From: Pseudomonas sp. F(2018)
Lineage (GTDB): Bacteria; Pseudomonadota; Gammaproteobacteria; Pseudomonadales; Pseudomonadaceae
Reading direction: 5' to 3'
NCBI RefSeq assembly: GCF_005508865.1
Contig: NZ_SCOM01000002.1
Coordinates: 1,173,623 to 1,237,622, forward strand
Length of the DNA: 64,000 nucleotides
The number at the start of each line of letters is the position of its first letter. Positions within the stretch are counted from its first letter, which is position 1. A program made the position numbers and the translations under genes. Below the pieces are notes generated by a model, which was given only the letters and a program-made list of their open reading frames with translations, was not told the DNA's origin and made no database searches. This document shows, piece by piece, positions 32,164 to 41,641 of the stretch.

Positions 32164-32796
32164 ATGCACGAAGAAGACGCCCCGCTCGACGCGAACGAAC
32201 CGGACCTGCCGGCCATCGATTTCCAGTCGCCGGGGCGTTTTGCCGTGCACAACCCGGACAGCCTCCCGGCGGTAACCGCCGAGCCGCACGAGCCGGCGCC
32301 CTTCCAGCTCGGCCAGCATGCCGACCTGCAACGCTTCAGCCGCCCGGAACAGGCCCAGTCTCATGCCCTGGCCTTGCTGCAGCAGGCTCGCCATAGCCTG
32401 TGCATCTACAGCCCGGACCTGGAGTCCTGGCTCTACAGCCACAGAAGCGTGCAGGAAGCCTGCACCCGGCTCCTCCTGGCCAGCCCAAAGAACCGCCTGC
32501 GCATCCTGGTGCGCGACGCCGGCAAGCCGGTCAAGCAGGGCCATCGCCTGCTCAACCTGGCCCAGCGCATCACCAGCAACCTGCATATCCGCAAGATCAA
32601 TCCGGACCATCCCAGCGACGAAAGCGCCTACCTGCTGGCCGACGACCGCGGCCTGCTGCTGCGCGAGCTGCCGGAGCAATATGCCGGCTATGCCCTGTAC
32701 AACGATCCCGGCCGCGTGCGCCAGCGTCAGGCGCAGTTCGACCAGGCCTGGGACATCAGCGTTCTCGACCCCGACCTGCGGAGTTTCCTGCTATGA
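32164..32796 (+). CDS. Uncharacterised protein with a PLD-like region
   Basis: A 210-residue cytoplasmic protein without signal peptide. After an acidic, proline-rich N terminus (about residues 1-55) comes a compact alpha/beta region: ALALLQQARHSLCIYSPDLESWLYS, RLRILVRDAGKP, HLHIRK-like NLHIRKINPDHPSDESAYLLADDRGLLLR and a tail with YNDPGRVRQRQAQFDQAW. This strand-helix order resembles half of a phospholipase D fold, but the HKD catalytic motif is missing, so it is probably a binding domain. Ten bases after the GNAT gene and overlapping the next by four. Function unknown. Confidence 0.85.
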   Translation: MHEEDAPLDANEPDLPAIDFQSPGRFAVHNPDSLPAVTAEPHEPAPFQLGQHADLQRFSRPEQAQSHALALLQQARHSLCIYSPDLESWLYSHRSVQEACTRLLLASPKNRLRILVRDAGKPVKQGHRLLNLAQRITSNLHIRKINPDHPSDESAYLLADDRGLLLRELPEQYAGYALYNDPGRVRQRQAQFDQAWDISVLDPDLRSFLL

Positions 32797-33602
32797 CCCT
32801 GCGCGCCTGCCTGCTCGCCCTGTCGCTTGGCCTCAGCCTGCCGCTGCAGGCCGCCACCGAGCTGATCCAGCTCAACTACCGCACCGCCGAGGACGTACTG
32901 CCGGTGGTGCAGTCGGCGCTCGATGGCCAGGGCAAGGTCAGCACCTACGGCAACCAGCTGGTGATCAACGCCTCGGCGGAGAAGATCCAGGAAGTGCGCG
33001 ACCTGCTGCAGCAACTGGATACCGCACCGCGCCGCCTGCTGATCAGCGTCGACACCAACGAGAGCAGCTTTCAGGACCGCGACGGCTATCGCGTCGATGG
33101 CAGTGTCAGCGCCGGTGACGCCGAGGTGATAGCCGGGCGCGGCGAGGTGCACGGCCGCGACCAGGTGCGCGTGATTCGCCGCTCCACCGACAGCCGCAGC
33201 GGCGGCACTCAGCAGGTTCAGGCCACCGAAGGCTATCCGGCGTTGATTCAGGTCGGCCAGAGCGTGCCGCTGACCAACACCAGCGTCGGCCCCTACGGCC
33301 AGGTCTACCAGAACACCCAGTACCGCAATGTCACCCAGGGCTTCTACGTCACCGCCAGCCTCACCGGCGACGTGGTGCACGTCAGCATCAGCAGCAACAA
33401 CGACCGGGTGAATCGCTACCAGCCTGGCGTGATCGACGTGCAGAGCACCGATACACGGGTCAGCGGTCGCCTCGGCGAGTGGATCCCCCTGGGTGGCGTC
33501 AGCCAGTCGAGCCAGGGCGATGACTCGGGCTTCCTGCGTCAGCAGTCCACCCGCGGCGCCAACGACATGAGCATGCGCATCAAGGTCGAAGCTCTCGACT
33601 GA
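32793..33602 (+). CDS. Exported secretin-like small protein
   Basis: A 269-residue precursor with a Sec signal peptide (MTLRACLLALSLGLSLPLQA). Residues 22-85 look like a secretin N-domain (YRTAEDVLPVVQSAL ... LVINASAEKIQEVRDLLQQLD), the short beta-alpha-beta-beta-alpha unit of type II/III/IV pilus secretins. The rest is beta-rich (VRVIRRSTDSRSG, YPALIQVGQSVPL, FYVTASLTGDVVHVSI), like a truncated secretin core without a full channel domain. No lipobox. It is the last gene of the roxA operon, with an ATGA start/stop overlap. Role unknown. Confidence 0.82.
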   Translation: MTLRACLLALSLGLSLPLQAATELIQLNYRTAEDVLPVVQSALDGQGKVSTYGNQLVINASAEKIQEVRDLLQQLDTAPRRLLISVDTNESSFQDRDGYRVDGSVSAGDAEVIAGRGEVHGRDQVRVIRRSTDSRSGGTQQVQATEGYPALIQVGQSVPLTNTSVGPYGQVYQNTQYRNVTQGFYVTASLTGDVVHVSISSNNDRVNRYQPGVIDVQSTDTRVSGRLGEWIPLGGVSQSSQGDDSGFLRQQSTRGANDMSMRIKVEALD

Positions 33603-34074
33603 GGCCGTCACCGATATGTAGTTGCTCAAAAAAAGCACTACAAAGCGATTGACGAACGCCCGTTTGAAAGCGCATCATTGCCCCGCTCCCGCTAGCCAGG
33701 GGCTCTGTTGCAGAGCCTCCAGATCGATCCCGTAACACCATTCGGGTCGGTCCGTGTTCTAACAGCCCACAAGGCGTTTCGACGAGGTTGCGACTGGAAC
33801 GTAAGTTGTCCTGAGGGACGGGGAAGCCTTAGCGTTATTAGCCAGATCGTTTGACCAGACCCGCATCGCCCAACGGTTTCCACGAGCCGGCAAGCCGCGA
33901 ATCTGCTCCTCGAACTGTCTCGTTTCGTCCTCTCCTCCTCTCCGCAACACTCTCGTCCCCGTCAATATCTCGAAGTACGTCCTGTGTCGCCCGCAACACT
34001 GCAAGCTTTGTTTGCACGTTGGTTTTGGGTGGGAAGTCGGTGCTCAACCAAACTCATACTTTGAAGGATTGACC
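33603..34074. other. aceA upstream region
   Basis: 472 bases without a convincing gene. It holds a long inverted repeat at 33617-33642 and the aceA ribosome binding site AAGGA at the right end. The middle portion has pyrimidine-rich stretches but no recognised RNA element. The length and operator suggest a strongly regulated promoter. Confidence 0.55.
33617..33642. promoter_or_regulatory. Operator-like repeat TGTAGT-N14-ACTACA upstream of aceA
   Basis: The same half-sites as before icd, TGTAGT and ACTACA, but 11 bases further apart, about one helical turn. GCT and AGC extend the symmetry one base out of register. It lies 430 bases before aceA and 15 after the preceding stop codon. Confidence 0.45.
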
Positions 34075-35670
34075 ATGTCAGCTTATCAAAACGACATCAA
34101 AGCCGTTGCCGCCCTGAAAGAAGCTGCAGGCAGCAGCTGGAGCGCGATCAACCCGGAATACGTCGCTCGTATGCGCGCCCAGAACCGCTTCAAGACCGGC
34201 CTGGAAATCGCTCAGTACACCGCTGACATCATGCGCAAAGACATGGCCGAGTACGACGCCGACTCGTCCGTCTACACCCAGTCCCTGGGCTGCTGGCACG
34301 GCTTCATCGGTCAGCAGAAGCTGATCTCGATCAAGAAGCACCTTAAGACCACCAACAAGCGCTACCTCTACCTGTCCGGCTGGATGGTTGCTGCCCTGCG
34401 TTCTGACTTCGGCCCGCTGCCGGACCAGTCCATGCACGAGAAAACCTCGGTTTCCAGCCTGATCGAAGAGCTGTACACCTTCCTGCGTCAAGCCGACGCC
34501 CGTGAACTGGACCTGCTGTTCACCGCCCTGGACGCCGCCCGCGCCGCTGGCGACAAGGCCAAGGAAGCTGAAATCCAGGCTCAGATCGACAACCACGAGA
34601 CTCATGTAGTCCCGATCATCGCCGACATCGACGCTGGTTTCGGTAACGCCGAAGCCACCTACCTGCTGGCCAAGAAAATGATCGAAGCCGGTGCTTGCTG
34701 CATCCAGATCGAAAACCAGGTTTCCGACGAGAAGCAGTGCGGCCACCAAGACGGCAAAGTCACCGTTCCGCACGTTGACTTCCTGGCCAAGATCAACGCT
34801 GTTCGCTACGCCTTCCTCGAGCTGGGCATCGACAACGGAGTGATCGTTGCTCGTACCGACTCCCTGGGTGCCGGCCTGACCAAGCAGATCGCCGTGACCA
34901 ACGAGCCGGGCGACCTGGGCGACCAGTACAACTCCTTCCTGGATTGCGAAGAAATCTCCGCTGCCGACCTGGGCAACGGCGACGTCGTGATCAAGCGCGA
35001 AGGCAAGCTGCTGCGTCCGAAGCGTCTGGCTTCCAACCTGTTCCAGTTCCGTCAGGGTACCGGCGAAGCTCGCTGCGTACTGGACAGCATCACCTCGCTG
35101 CAGAACGGCGCCGACATGCTGTGGATCGAAACCGAGAAGCCGCACGTTGGCCAGATCAAAGGCATGGTTGACGAGATCCGCAAGGTCATCCCGAACGCCA
35201 AGCTGGTCTACAACAACAGCCCGTCCTTCAACTGGACCCTGAACTTCCGCCAGCAAGTGTTCGACGCTTTCGTTGCCGAAGGCAAAGACGTTTCCGCCTA
35301 CGACCGCACCAAGCTGATGAGCGCCGAGTACGACGAGACCGAACTGGCCCAGGTTGCCGACGAGAAGATCCGCACCTTCCAGCGCGACGCCTCCGCTCAG
35401 GCCGGTATCTTCCACCACCTGATCACCCTGCCGACCTACCACACCGCCGCGCTGTCCACCGACAACCTGGCCAAAGGTTACTTCGCAGACCAAGGCATGC
35501 TGGCCTACGTGAAAGGCGTTCAGCGTCAGGAGATCCGTCAGGGTATCGCCTGCGTTAAGCACCAGAACATGTCCGGCTCCGACATCGGCGACGCTCACAA
35601 AGAGTACTTCGCTGGTGAAGCTGCCCTGAAGGCAGGCGGTAAAGACAACACCATGAACCAGTTCCACTAA
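34075..35670 (+). CDS. aceA: Isocitrate lyase (large, 531-residue type)
   Basis: Cleaves isocitrate to succinate and glyoxylate, the first step of the glyoxylate shunt, needed for growth on acetate and fatty acids. The catalytic motif is EKQCGHQDGK, and the IIADIDAGFGNAEATY barrel segment is present. This long form lacks similarity in length to the 434-residue E. coli enzyme and matches P. aeruginosa AceA. The ATG follows AAGGATTGACC. Codon choice is more restricted than in neighbours (many GCT, GTT, CGT), as in highly expressed genes. Confidence 0.97.
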   Translation: MSAYQNDIKAVAALKEAAGSSWSAINPEYVARMRAQNRFKTGLEIAQYTADIMRKDMAEYDADSSVYTQSLGCWHGFIGQQKLISIKKHLKTTNKRYLYLSGWMVAALRSDFGPLPDQSMHEKTSVSSLIEELYTFLRQADARELDLLFTALDAARAAGDKAKEAEIQAQIDNHETHVVPIIADIDAGFGNAEATYLLAKKMIEAGACCIQIENQVSDEKQCGHQDGKVTVPHVDFLAKINAVRYAFLELGIDNGVIVARTDSLGAGLTKQIAVTNEPGDLGDQYNSFLDCEEISAADLGNGDVVIKREGKLLRPKRLASNLFQFRQGTGEARCVLDSITSLQNGADMLWIETEKPHVGQIKGMVDEIRKVIPNAKLVYNNSPSFNWTLNFRQQVFDAFVAEGKDVSAYDRTKLMSAEYDETELAQVADEKIRTFQRDASAQAGIFHHLITLPTYHTAALSTDNLAKGYFADQGMLAYVKGVQRQEIRQGIACVKHQNMSGSDIGDAHKEYFAGEAALKAGGKDNTMNQFH

Positions 35671-35710
35671 TAGGAACCGGTTCTGCGGCCCAGCCGCAGG
35701 TGTTATCAGA

Positions 35711-35746
35711 CGAAGCCCCGGCAGCAATGCCGGGGCTTCGTCGTTT
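35711..35746 (+). terminator. Terminator of aceA
   Basis: A perfect 13-bp stem, CGAAGCCCCGGCA with TGCCGGGGCTTCG, around GCAA, followed by TCGTTT. Confidence 0.8.
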
Positions 35747-35809
35747 CCGCCCTTGCCAAAAGCGCCGCCCCTGGCGTACCAAGACCGCATCCCTTCGATG
35801 GAAGCGGTC

Positions 35810-36424
35810 ATGCGCAACCTTCTGGCAATTTGCCTATTCGCCCTCTGCAGCACCGGCGCAGCCGCCGACGATCTGCAGCACCTGCTCCCCGACGCCATTG
35901 CCAGCGGCATCCTCGAGCAACTGCAGGATGATCGGCATCAACACTTCGCCGTCATCGACTACGCCCGCCACTCCAGCCAGCCACGCTTCCTGCTGTTCGA
36001 GCGCGACAGCCTGCGCCTGGTAGACAGCTATCGGGTGGCCCACGGGCGCGGCTCCGATCCCGACCACGACGGCTATGCCGACTCCTTTTCCGATGCCGAG
36101 GGCAGCCACGCCAGCTCGCTCGGCGTGTTTCGCACCAGCACCGTGTATGTCAGCGAAGAACCCGGCCATGGGCTATCCATGCGCCTACTGGGCCTTAGCG
36201 ACAGCAACGCCAACGCCGAGCGACGCGCCATCGTGCTGCACGCTCGCGATTACATGGAGGAGGATTTCGTTAGGCGCCACGGCGTGGCAGGCCGCAGCCA
36301 CGGCTGCCTGGTACTGGCCGAGGCCGATCGTGACCAGGCCGTCGCCGCATTGCGCGGTGGCGCATTGATCTTCGCCGTGGACAGCCGGCGCAGCTCGCCG
36401 AGCTATATCAGCCAGCGAAAATAG
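35810..36424 (+). CDS. Murein L,D-transpeptidase-like exported protein (YkuD_2 type)
   Basis: A 204-residue precursor with a signal peptide (MRNLLAICLFALCSTGAAA) and a domain of the second YkuD family. The catalytic pattern is visible: His144 in VLHARDY and Ser-His-Gly-Cys at 163-166 in GRSHGCLVL. Members are thought to act on peptidoglycan peptide cross-links in the periplasm, but few are tested. The start ATG follows GGAAGCGGTC. It stands alone between the aceA terminator and the nuo promoter region. Confidence 0.85.
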   Translation: MRNLLAICLFALCSTGAAADDLQHLLPDAIASGILEQLQDDRHQHFAVIDYARHSSQPRFLLFERDSLRLVDSYRVAHGRGSDPDHDGYADSFSDAEGSHASSLGVFRTSTVYVSEEPGHGLSMRLLGLSDSNANAERRAIVLHARDYMEEDFVRRHGVAGRSHGCLVLAEADRDQAVAALRGGALIFAVDSRRSSPSYISQRK

Positions 36425-36571
36425 AGGTTCTGCCGGCAAAATAACAACGCTGCTCTCCATTCACGCATCAATTAAGCCCGCAGATGTAAACAATTCCCGA
36501 CAGACTCTTTCGAAAAAGCGTCATCCGAATAACGAAACACCATAAGACCAAAGCCGTAGAGCCTTGCGCAG

Positions 36572-36588
36572 GCCCCGCCACACGGGGC
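36572..36588. other. GC-rich hairpin upstream of nuoA
   Basis: GCCCCG-CCACA-CGGGGC, a 6-bp perfect stem without a following T run. It could be the end of the preceding transcript or a leader structure. Confidence 0.35.
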
Positions 36589-36617
36589 GTGACACCGATA
36601 GATGAACAAACAGAACG

Positions 36618-36637
36618 GAACGGCCGTTCATTTTTTT
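36618..36637 (+). terminator. Palindrome plus T run upstream of nuoA
   Basis: GAACGGCCGTTC followed by ATTTTTTT. It may act as a weak terminator of the transpeptidase-like gene or as an operator. The stem is only 4 bp if folded as RNA with a GGCC loop. Confidence 0.35.
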
Positions 36638-36648
36638 ATTCGGAAAAA

Positions 36649-36678
36649 TTTACTTAACGCGCCATGCGCGCATAAAAT
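36649..36678 (+). promoter_or_regulatory. Candidate nuo promoter
   Basis: TTTACT, 18-base spacer, TAAAAT. The spacer includes the symmetric GCGC-CAT-GCGC. The leader would be about 80 bases long. Confidence 0.4.
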
Positions 36679-36762
36679 TGCCGCCACTACTCTGCAGGGC
36701 AGCCACCATCAGGTTGCTCTACCATTATTAAAAAGCCGCCCCTTTACCCAAGGAGCCCCGGC

Positions 36763-37176
36763 ATGCCTGATGCGGTAACGACCATGTCCCATAACTGGGC
36801 TTTTGCTGTATTCCTGCTCGGAGTCTTCGGACTCATCGCTTTCATGCTCGGCCTTTCCAGCCTGCTCGGTAGCAAGGCCTGGGGGCGCAGCAAGAACGAT
36901 CCGTTCGAGTCGGGCATGCTGCCGGTCGGCAGTGCGCGCCTGCGCCTATCAGCGAAGTTCTATCTGGTCGCGATGCTCTTCGTGATCTTCGACGTTGAAG
37001 CCCTCTTTCTCTTCGCTTGGGCTGTCTCGGTGCGCGAAAGCGGCTGGGCCGGCCTGATCGAGGCTACAGTTTTCATAGCAATTCTGTTGGCTGGTCTTGT
37101 CTACCTTTGGCGTATCGGCGCGCTCGACTGGGCGCCCGAGGGCCGTCGTAATCGGCAGGCGAAGCTAAAACAATGA
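36763..37176 (+). CDS. nuoA: NADH dehydrogenase I subunit A
   Basis: A membrane subunit at the junction of the peripheral and membrane arms of complex I. The 137-residue protein has three transmembrane helices and the conserved loop between the first two, [16 protein letters not shown]. The [12 protein letters not shown] helix carries the acidic residues typical of NuoA. The ATG follows AAGGAGCCCC. First gene of the 13-gene operon that continues to nuoN without internal terminators. Confidence 0.96.
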   Translation: MPDAVTTMSHNWAFAVFLLGVFGLIAFMLGLSSLLGSKAWGRSKNDPFESGMLPVGSARLRLSAKFYLVAMLFVIFDVEALFLFAWAVSVRESGWAGLIEATVFIAILLAGLVYLWRIGALDWAPEGRRNRQAKLKQ

Positions 37177-37186
37177 GGCTTTGGCG

Positions 37187-37864
37187 ATGCAATACAAACT
37201 TACTCGGATCGATCCGGACGCTCCCAACGAGCAGTACCCGATCGGCGAGCGGGAGACCGTAGCCGATCCACTGCTGGAGGATGAAGTCCACAAGAACATC
37301 TTCATGGGCAAGCTCGAGGATGTTCTCAACGGTGCGGTGAACTGGGGTCGCAAGAACTCCCTGTGGCCGTACAACTTCGGTCTGTCCTGCTGCTACGTGG
37401 AAATGACCACGGCCTTCACCGCGCCCCACGATATCGCCCGCTTCGGTGCGGAAGTGATTCGTGCGTCCCCGCGCCAGGCCGACTTCATGGTCATCGCCGG
37501 CACCTGCTTCATCAAGATGGCCCCGGTCATCCAGCGCCTGTACGAGCAGATGCTGGAACCCAAGTGGGTGATCTCCATGGGCGCCTGCGCGAACTCCGGC
37601 GGCATGTACGACATCTACTCGGTCGTTCAGGGTGTCGACAAGTTCCTCCCGGTGGACGTCTACATTCCCGGCTGCCCGCCCCGTCCCGAGGCATTCCTGC
37701 AAGGCCTGATGCTGCTGCAGGAATCCATCGGTCAGGAGCGTCGTCCGCTGTCCTGGGTCGTCGGCGACCAAGGCATCTACCGTGCCGAAATGCCTTCGCA
37801 AAAGGAGCAGCGCCGCGAACAGCGCATCGCTGTGACCAACCTGCGCAGCCCCGACGAAGTGTGA
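37187..37864 (+). CDS. nuoB: NADH dehydrogenase I subunit B
   Basis: Carries the last iron-sulfur cluster N2, which hands electrons to ubiquinone. The 225-residue protein has the cluster cysteines in GLSCCYVEM, in the MGACANSGG region and in [11 protein letters not shown]. The ATG is taken over a TTG two codons upstream. It is ten bases after nuoA. Confidence 0.97.
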   Translation: MQYKLTRIDPDAPNEQYPIGERETVADPLLEDEVHKNIFMGKLEDVLNGAVNWGRKNSLWPYNFGLSCCYVEMTTAFTAPHDIARFGAEVIRASPRQADFMVIAGTCFIKMAPVIQRLYEQMLEPKWVISMGACANSGGMYDIYSVVQGVDKFLPVDVYIPGCPPRPEAFLQGLMLLQESIGQERRPLSWVVGDQGIYRAEMPSQKEQRREQRIAVTNLRSPDEV

Positions 37865-37919
37865 GCCGGCTCTTTCGCCTGCTCACTGACGCCGTACACC
37901 GCCGATAGCGACCGAGACC

Positions 37920-39701
37920 ATGACTGCAGACAGCATTCTGTCCGTTCCACCTTACAAGGCCGATGACCAGGATGTGGTCATCGAGCTGAATTCCCGTTTT
38001 GGTGCCGAGACCTTCACCGTCCAGAGCACCCGTACCGGCATGCCGGTGCTGTGGGTCGCCCGTGATCGTCTGATCAACGTGCTGACTTTCCTGCGCAACC
38101 TGCCGCGCCCCTACGTCATGCTGTACGACCTGCACGGCATCGACGAGCGCCTGCGCACCCAGCGCCGCGGCCTGCCGGGCGCCGACTTCACCGTGTTCTA
38201 TCACCTGATGTCGGTCGAGCGTAACAGCGACATCATGATCAAGGTCGCCTTGAAAGAAGGCGATCTCAACGTCCCCACAGTCACCGGTATCTGGCCCAAC
38301 GCCAACTGGTACGAGCGTGAGGTCTGGGACCTGTACGGCATCACCTTCCAGGGCCACCCGCACCTGAGCCGCATCATGATGCCGCCGACCTGGGAAGGTC
38401 ACCCGCTGCGCAAGGACTACCCGGCGCGCGCCACCGAATTCGATCCGTTCAGCCTGACCCTGGCCAAGCAGCAGCTGGAAGAAGAAGCCGCGCGCTTCAA
38501 GCCGGAAGACTGGGGCATGAAGCGCCACGGCGAGCACGAGGACTACATGTTCCTCAACCTCGGCCCGAACCACCCGTCCGCGCACGGTGCGTTCCGCATC
38601 ATCCTGCAGTTGGACGGTGAAGAGATCATCGACTGCGTCCCGGACATCGGTTACCACCACCGTGGCGCCGAGAAGATGGCCGAGCGCCAGTCCTGGCACA
38701 GCTTCATCCCCTACACCGACCGTATCGACTACCTCGGCGGGGTGATGAACAACCTGCCCTACGTGCTGTCGGTCGAGAAGCTGGCCGGGATCAAGGTACC
38801 GGACCGCGTCGACTTTATCCGCGTGATGCTGGCCGAGTTCTTCCGCATCACCAGCCACCTGCTGTTCCTGGGTACCTATATCCAGGACGTCGGCGCCATG
38901 ACCCCGGTGTTCTTCACCTTCACCGACCGCCAGCGCGCCTACAAGGTGATAGAGGCCATCACCGGCTTCCGCCTCCACCCGGCCTGGTACCGCATCGGCG
39001 GCGTCGCTCACGACCTGCCGCGCGGCTGGGACAAGCTGGTCAAGGAATTCGTCGACTGGCTGCCCAAGCGCCTCGACGAATACACCAAGGCCGCGCTGAA
39101 AAACAGCATCCTGATCGGCCGTACCAAAGGTGTGGCCCAGTACAACACCAAGGAAGCGCTGGAATGGGGCGTCACCGGCGCCGGCCTGCGCTCCACCGGT
39201 CTGGACTTCGACCTGCGCAAGGCGCGCCCGTACTCCGGCTACGAGAACTTCGAGTTCGAAGTACCGCTGGCCCACAACGGCGACGCCTACGACCGCTGCA
39301 TGGTCCGCGTCGAGGAGATGCGCCAGAGCATCCGCATCATCGACCAGTGCCTGCGCAACATGCCGGAAGGCCCGTACAAGGCGGATCACCCGCTGACCAC
39401 GCCGCCGCCGAAAGAGCGCACCCTGCAGCACATCGAGACCCTGATCACCCACTTCCTGCAAGTCTCGTGGGGCCCGGTCATGCCGGCCAACGAAAGCTTC
39501 CAGATGATCGAGGCGACCAAGGGCATCAACAGCTATTACCTGACGAGCGACGGCAGCACCATGAGCTACCGCACGCGCATCCGGACGCCCAGCTTCCCGC
39601 ACCTGCAGCAGATCCCCTCGGTGATCCGCGGCAGCATGATCGCGGACCTGATCGCCTACCTGGGTAGCATCGACTTCGTTATGGCCGACGTGGACCGTTA
39701 A
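37920..39701 (+). CDS. nuoCD: NADH dehydrogenase I fused subunit C/D
   Basis: A 593-residue fusion of the 30-kDa-type NuoC (about residues 1-190, with [19 protein letters not shown]) and the 49-kDa-type NuoD (about 205-593, with [15 protein letters not shown] and the quinone-site region [12 protein letters not shown]). The NuoD part forms the quinone cavity with NuoB. The fusion is usual in gamma-proteobacteria such as E. coli and Pseudomonas. Confidence 0.97.
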   Translation: MTADSILSVPPYKADDQDVVIELNSRFGAETFTVQSTRTGMPVLWVARDRLINVLTFLRNLPRPYVMLYDLHGIDERLRTQRRGLPGADFTVFYHLMSVERNSDIMIKVALKEGDLNVPTVTGIWPNANWYEREVWDLYGITFQGHPHLSRIMMPPTWEGHPLRKDYPARATEFDPFSLTLAKQQLEEEAARFKPEDWGMKRHGEHEDYMFLNLGPNHPSAHGAFRIILQLDGEEIIDCVPDIGYHHRGAEKMAERQSWHSFIPYTDRIDYLGGVMNNLPYVLSVEKLAGIKVPDRVDFIRVMLAEFFRITSHLLFLGTYIQDVGAMTPVFFTFTDRQRAYKVIEAITGFRLHPAWYRIGGVAHDLPRGWDKLVKEFVDWLPKRLDEYTKAALKNSILIGRTKGVAQYNTKEALEWGVTGAGLRSTGLDFDLRKARPYSGYENFEFEVPLAHNGDAYDRCMVRVEEMRQSIRIIDQCLRNMPEGPYKADHPLTTPPPKERTLQHIETLITHFLQVSWGPVMPANESFQMIEATKGINSYYLTSDGSTMSYRTRIRTPSFPHLQQIPSVIRGSMIADLIAYLGSIDFVMADVDR

Positions 39702-39705
39702 TCAC

Positions 39706-40206
39706 ATGAGCCAGACTGACCTGATCCAAACCGACCGCTTCGAACTCAGCCAGGCCGAGTACGATGCCATCGAACATGAAATGCACCACTACGAGGACCC
39801 GCGTGCGGCGTCCATCGAAGCCCTGAAGATCGTGCAGAAGCAGCGTGGCTGGGTGCCGGACGGCGCCATCTACGCCATCGCCGACATCCTTGGCATCCCC
39901 GCCAGCGACGTCGAGGGCGTGGCCACCTTCTACAGCCAGATCTTCCGCGTGCCGGTCGGCCGCCACGTGATCCGCGTGTGCGACAGCATGACCTGCTTTA
40001 TCGGCGGCCACGAGAACCTGCTCGGCAGCCTCAAGGACAAGCTCGGCATCGTCCCCGGCCAGACCACCGCCGACGGCCGCTTCACCCTGCTGCCGGTGTG
40101 CTGCCTGGGTAACTGCGACAAGGCTCCGGCGGTGATGATCGACGACGACACCTACGGCAACCTCGATGCCAACGGCATCGCCCAGCTGCTGGAGTCCTAC
40201 GCATGA
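39706..40206 (+). CDS. nuoE: NADH dehydrogenase I subunit E
   Basis: A thioredoxin-fold subunit of the NADH-oxidising module, binding the [2Fe-2S] cluster N1a. The 166-residue protein has the four cysteines in CDSMTC and [10 protein letters not shown]. It overlaps nuoF by four bases. Confidence 0.96.
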   Translation: MSQTDLIQTDRFELSQAEYDAIEHEMHHYEDPRAASIEALKIVQKQRGWVPDGAIYAIADILGIPASDVEGVATFYSQIFRVPVGRHVIRVCDSMTCFIGGHENLLGSLKDKLGIVPGQTTADGRFTLLPVCCLGNCDKAPAVMIDDDTYGNLDANGIAQLLESYA

Positions 40207-41555
40207 AAACGCTGACTTCCGTAGGCCCGATCAACCGCATCGCCCGCAGCGAAGAGACCCATCCGCTGACCTGGCGCCTGCGTGACGACGCCCAGCCGGT
40301 ATGGCTGGAGGAATACCAGGCGAAGAACGGCTACGCCGCCGCGCGCAAGGCCCTGAGCGAAATGGCTCAGGCCGACATCGTGCAGACGGTCAAGGACTCC
40401 GGCCTCAAAGGCCGCGGCGGTGCGGGCTTCCCCACCGGCGTGAAGTGGGGCCTGATGCCGGCCGACGAATCCATGAACATCCGCTACCTGCTGTGCAACG
40501 CGGACGAAATGGAGCCGAACACCTGGAAGGACCGCATGCTCATGGAGCAGCTGCCGCACCTGCTGGTGGAAGGCATGCTGATCTCCGCGCGCGCGCTCAA
40601 GGCCTACCGCGGCTACATCTTCCTGCGCGGCGAATACGTCGACGCGGCCGCCAACCTGAACCGCGCCATCGATGAAGCCAAGGCCGCCGGTCTGCTGGGC
40701 AAGAACATCCTCGGCAGCGGCTTCGACTTCGAGCTGTTCGTCCACACCGGCGCCGGTCGCTATATCTGCGGTGAAGAAACCGCGCTGATCAACTCCCTGG
40801 AAGGTCGCCGCGCCAACCCGCGCTCCAAGCCACCCTTCCCCGCCGCTGTCGGCGTGTGGGGCAAGCCGACCTGCGTGAACAACGTCGAGACCCTGTGCAA
40901 CGTGCCGGCAATCGTCGCCAACGGCGTCGACTGGTACAAGACCCTGGCCCGCCCGGGCAGCGAAGACATGGGCACCAAGCTCATGGGCTTCTCCGGCAAG
41001 GTGAAGAACCCCGGTCTGTGGGAACTGCCGTTCGGCATCCCGGCCCGCGAGCTGTTCGAGGACTATGCCGGCGGCATGCGTGACGGCTACAAGCTCAAAT
41101 GCTGGCAGCCCGGCGGTGCCGGCACCGGCTTCCTGCTGCCCGAGCACCTGGACGCAGCCATGTTCGCCGGCGGCATCGCCAAGGTCGGCACCCGTATGGG
41201 TACCGGCCTGGCCCTGGCCGTGGACGACTCGGTCAACATGGTCTCGCTGCTGCGCAACATGGAAGAGTTCTTCGCCCGCGAGTCCTGCGGCTGGTGTACC
41301 CCATGCCGCGACGGCCTGCCGTGGAGCGTGAAGATTCTCCGCGCCCTGGAAAACAAGCAAGGCACCCAGCAGGACATCGACACCCTGCTCGGCCTGGTCA
41401 ACTTCCTCGGCCCCGGCAAGACCTTCTGCGCCCATGCACCGGGTGCCGTCGAACCGCTGGGTAGTGCGATCAAGTATTTCCGTCCGGAGTTCGAGGCTGG
41501 CGTATCCAGCTCGGCCATTCCGGCACCGGCCGCCGCGCAGTTCGCGCCGGCCTGA
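40203..41555 (+). CDS. nuoF: NADH dehydrogenase I subunit F
   Basis: Holds FMN, the NADH site and [4Fe-4S] cluster N3. The 450-residue protein has the nucleotide-binding [14 protein letters not shown], the FMN-site [13 protein letters not shown] and the cluster motif [12 protein letters not shown] with a distal cysteine in [11 protein letters not shown]. Its ATG overlaps the nuoE stop. An 86-base gap with no clear terminator follows. Confidence 0.97.
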   Translation: MKTLTSVGPINRIARSEETHPLTWRLRDDAQPVWLEEYQAKNGYAAARKALSEMAQADIVQTVKDSGLKGRGGAGFPTGVKWGLMPADESMNIRYLLCNADEMEPNTWKDRMLMEQLPHLLVEGMLISARALKAYRGYIFLRGEYVDAAANLNRAIDEAKAAGLLGKNILGSGFDFELFVHTGAGRYICGEETALINSLEGRRANPRSKPPFPAAVGVWGKPTCVNNVETLCNVPAIVANGVDWYKTLARPGSEDMGTKLMGFSGKVKNPGLWELPFGIPARELFEDYAGGMRDGYKLKCWQPGGAGTGFLLPEHLDAAMFAGGIAKVGTRMGTGLALAVDDSVNMVSLLRNMEEFFARESCGWCTPCRDGLPWSVKILRALENKQGTQQDIDTLLGLVNFLGPGKTFCAHAPGAVEPLGSAIKYFRPEFEAGVSSSAIPAPAAAQFAPA

Positions 41556-41641
41556 AGCATTGGCCTCGCGGCCGCGGCCGCGAAGCAACCGTGATTCCAT
41601 TAGCCAAGCCTGCTTCGGCGGGTAAAGAAGAAACCTGAACC

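Larger units (their letters stand above)
36425..36762. other. nuo operon upstream region
   Basis: 338 bases without a gene and richer in A+T than the surroundings. It contains a GC hairpin (36572-36588), a 12-bp palindrome followed by seven T (36618-36637) and a promoter-like pair nearer nuoA. Transcription control of the whole complex I operon is expected here. Confidence 0.55.

Noticed and set aside
33603..34074. Sigma-54 promoter or structured RNA upstream of aceA
   Set aside because: No GG-N10-GC element of good quality and no recognised RNA motif were found in the gap.
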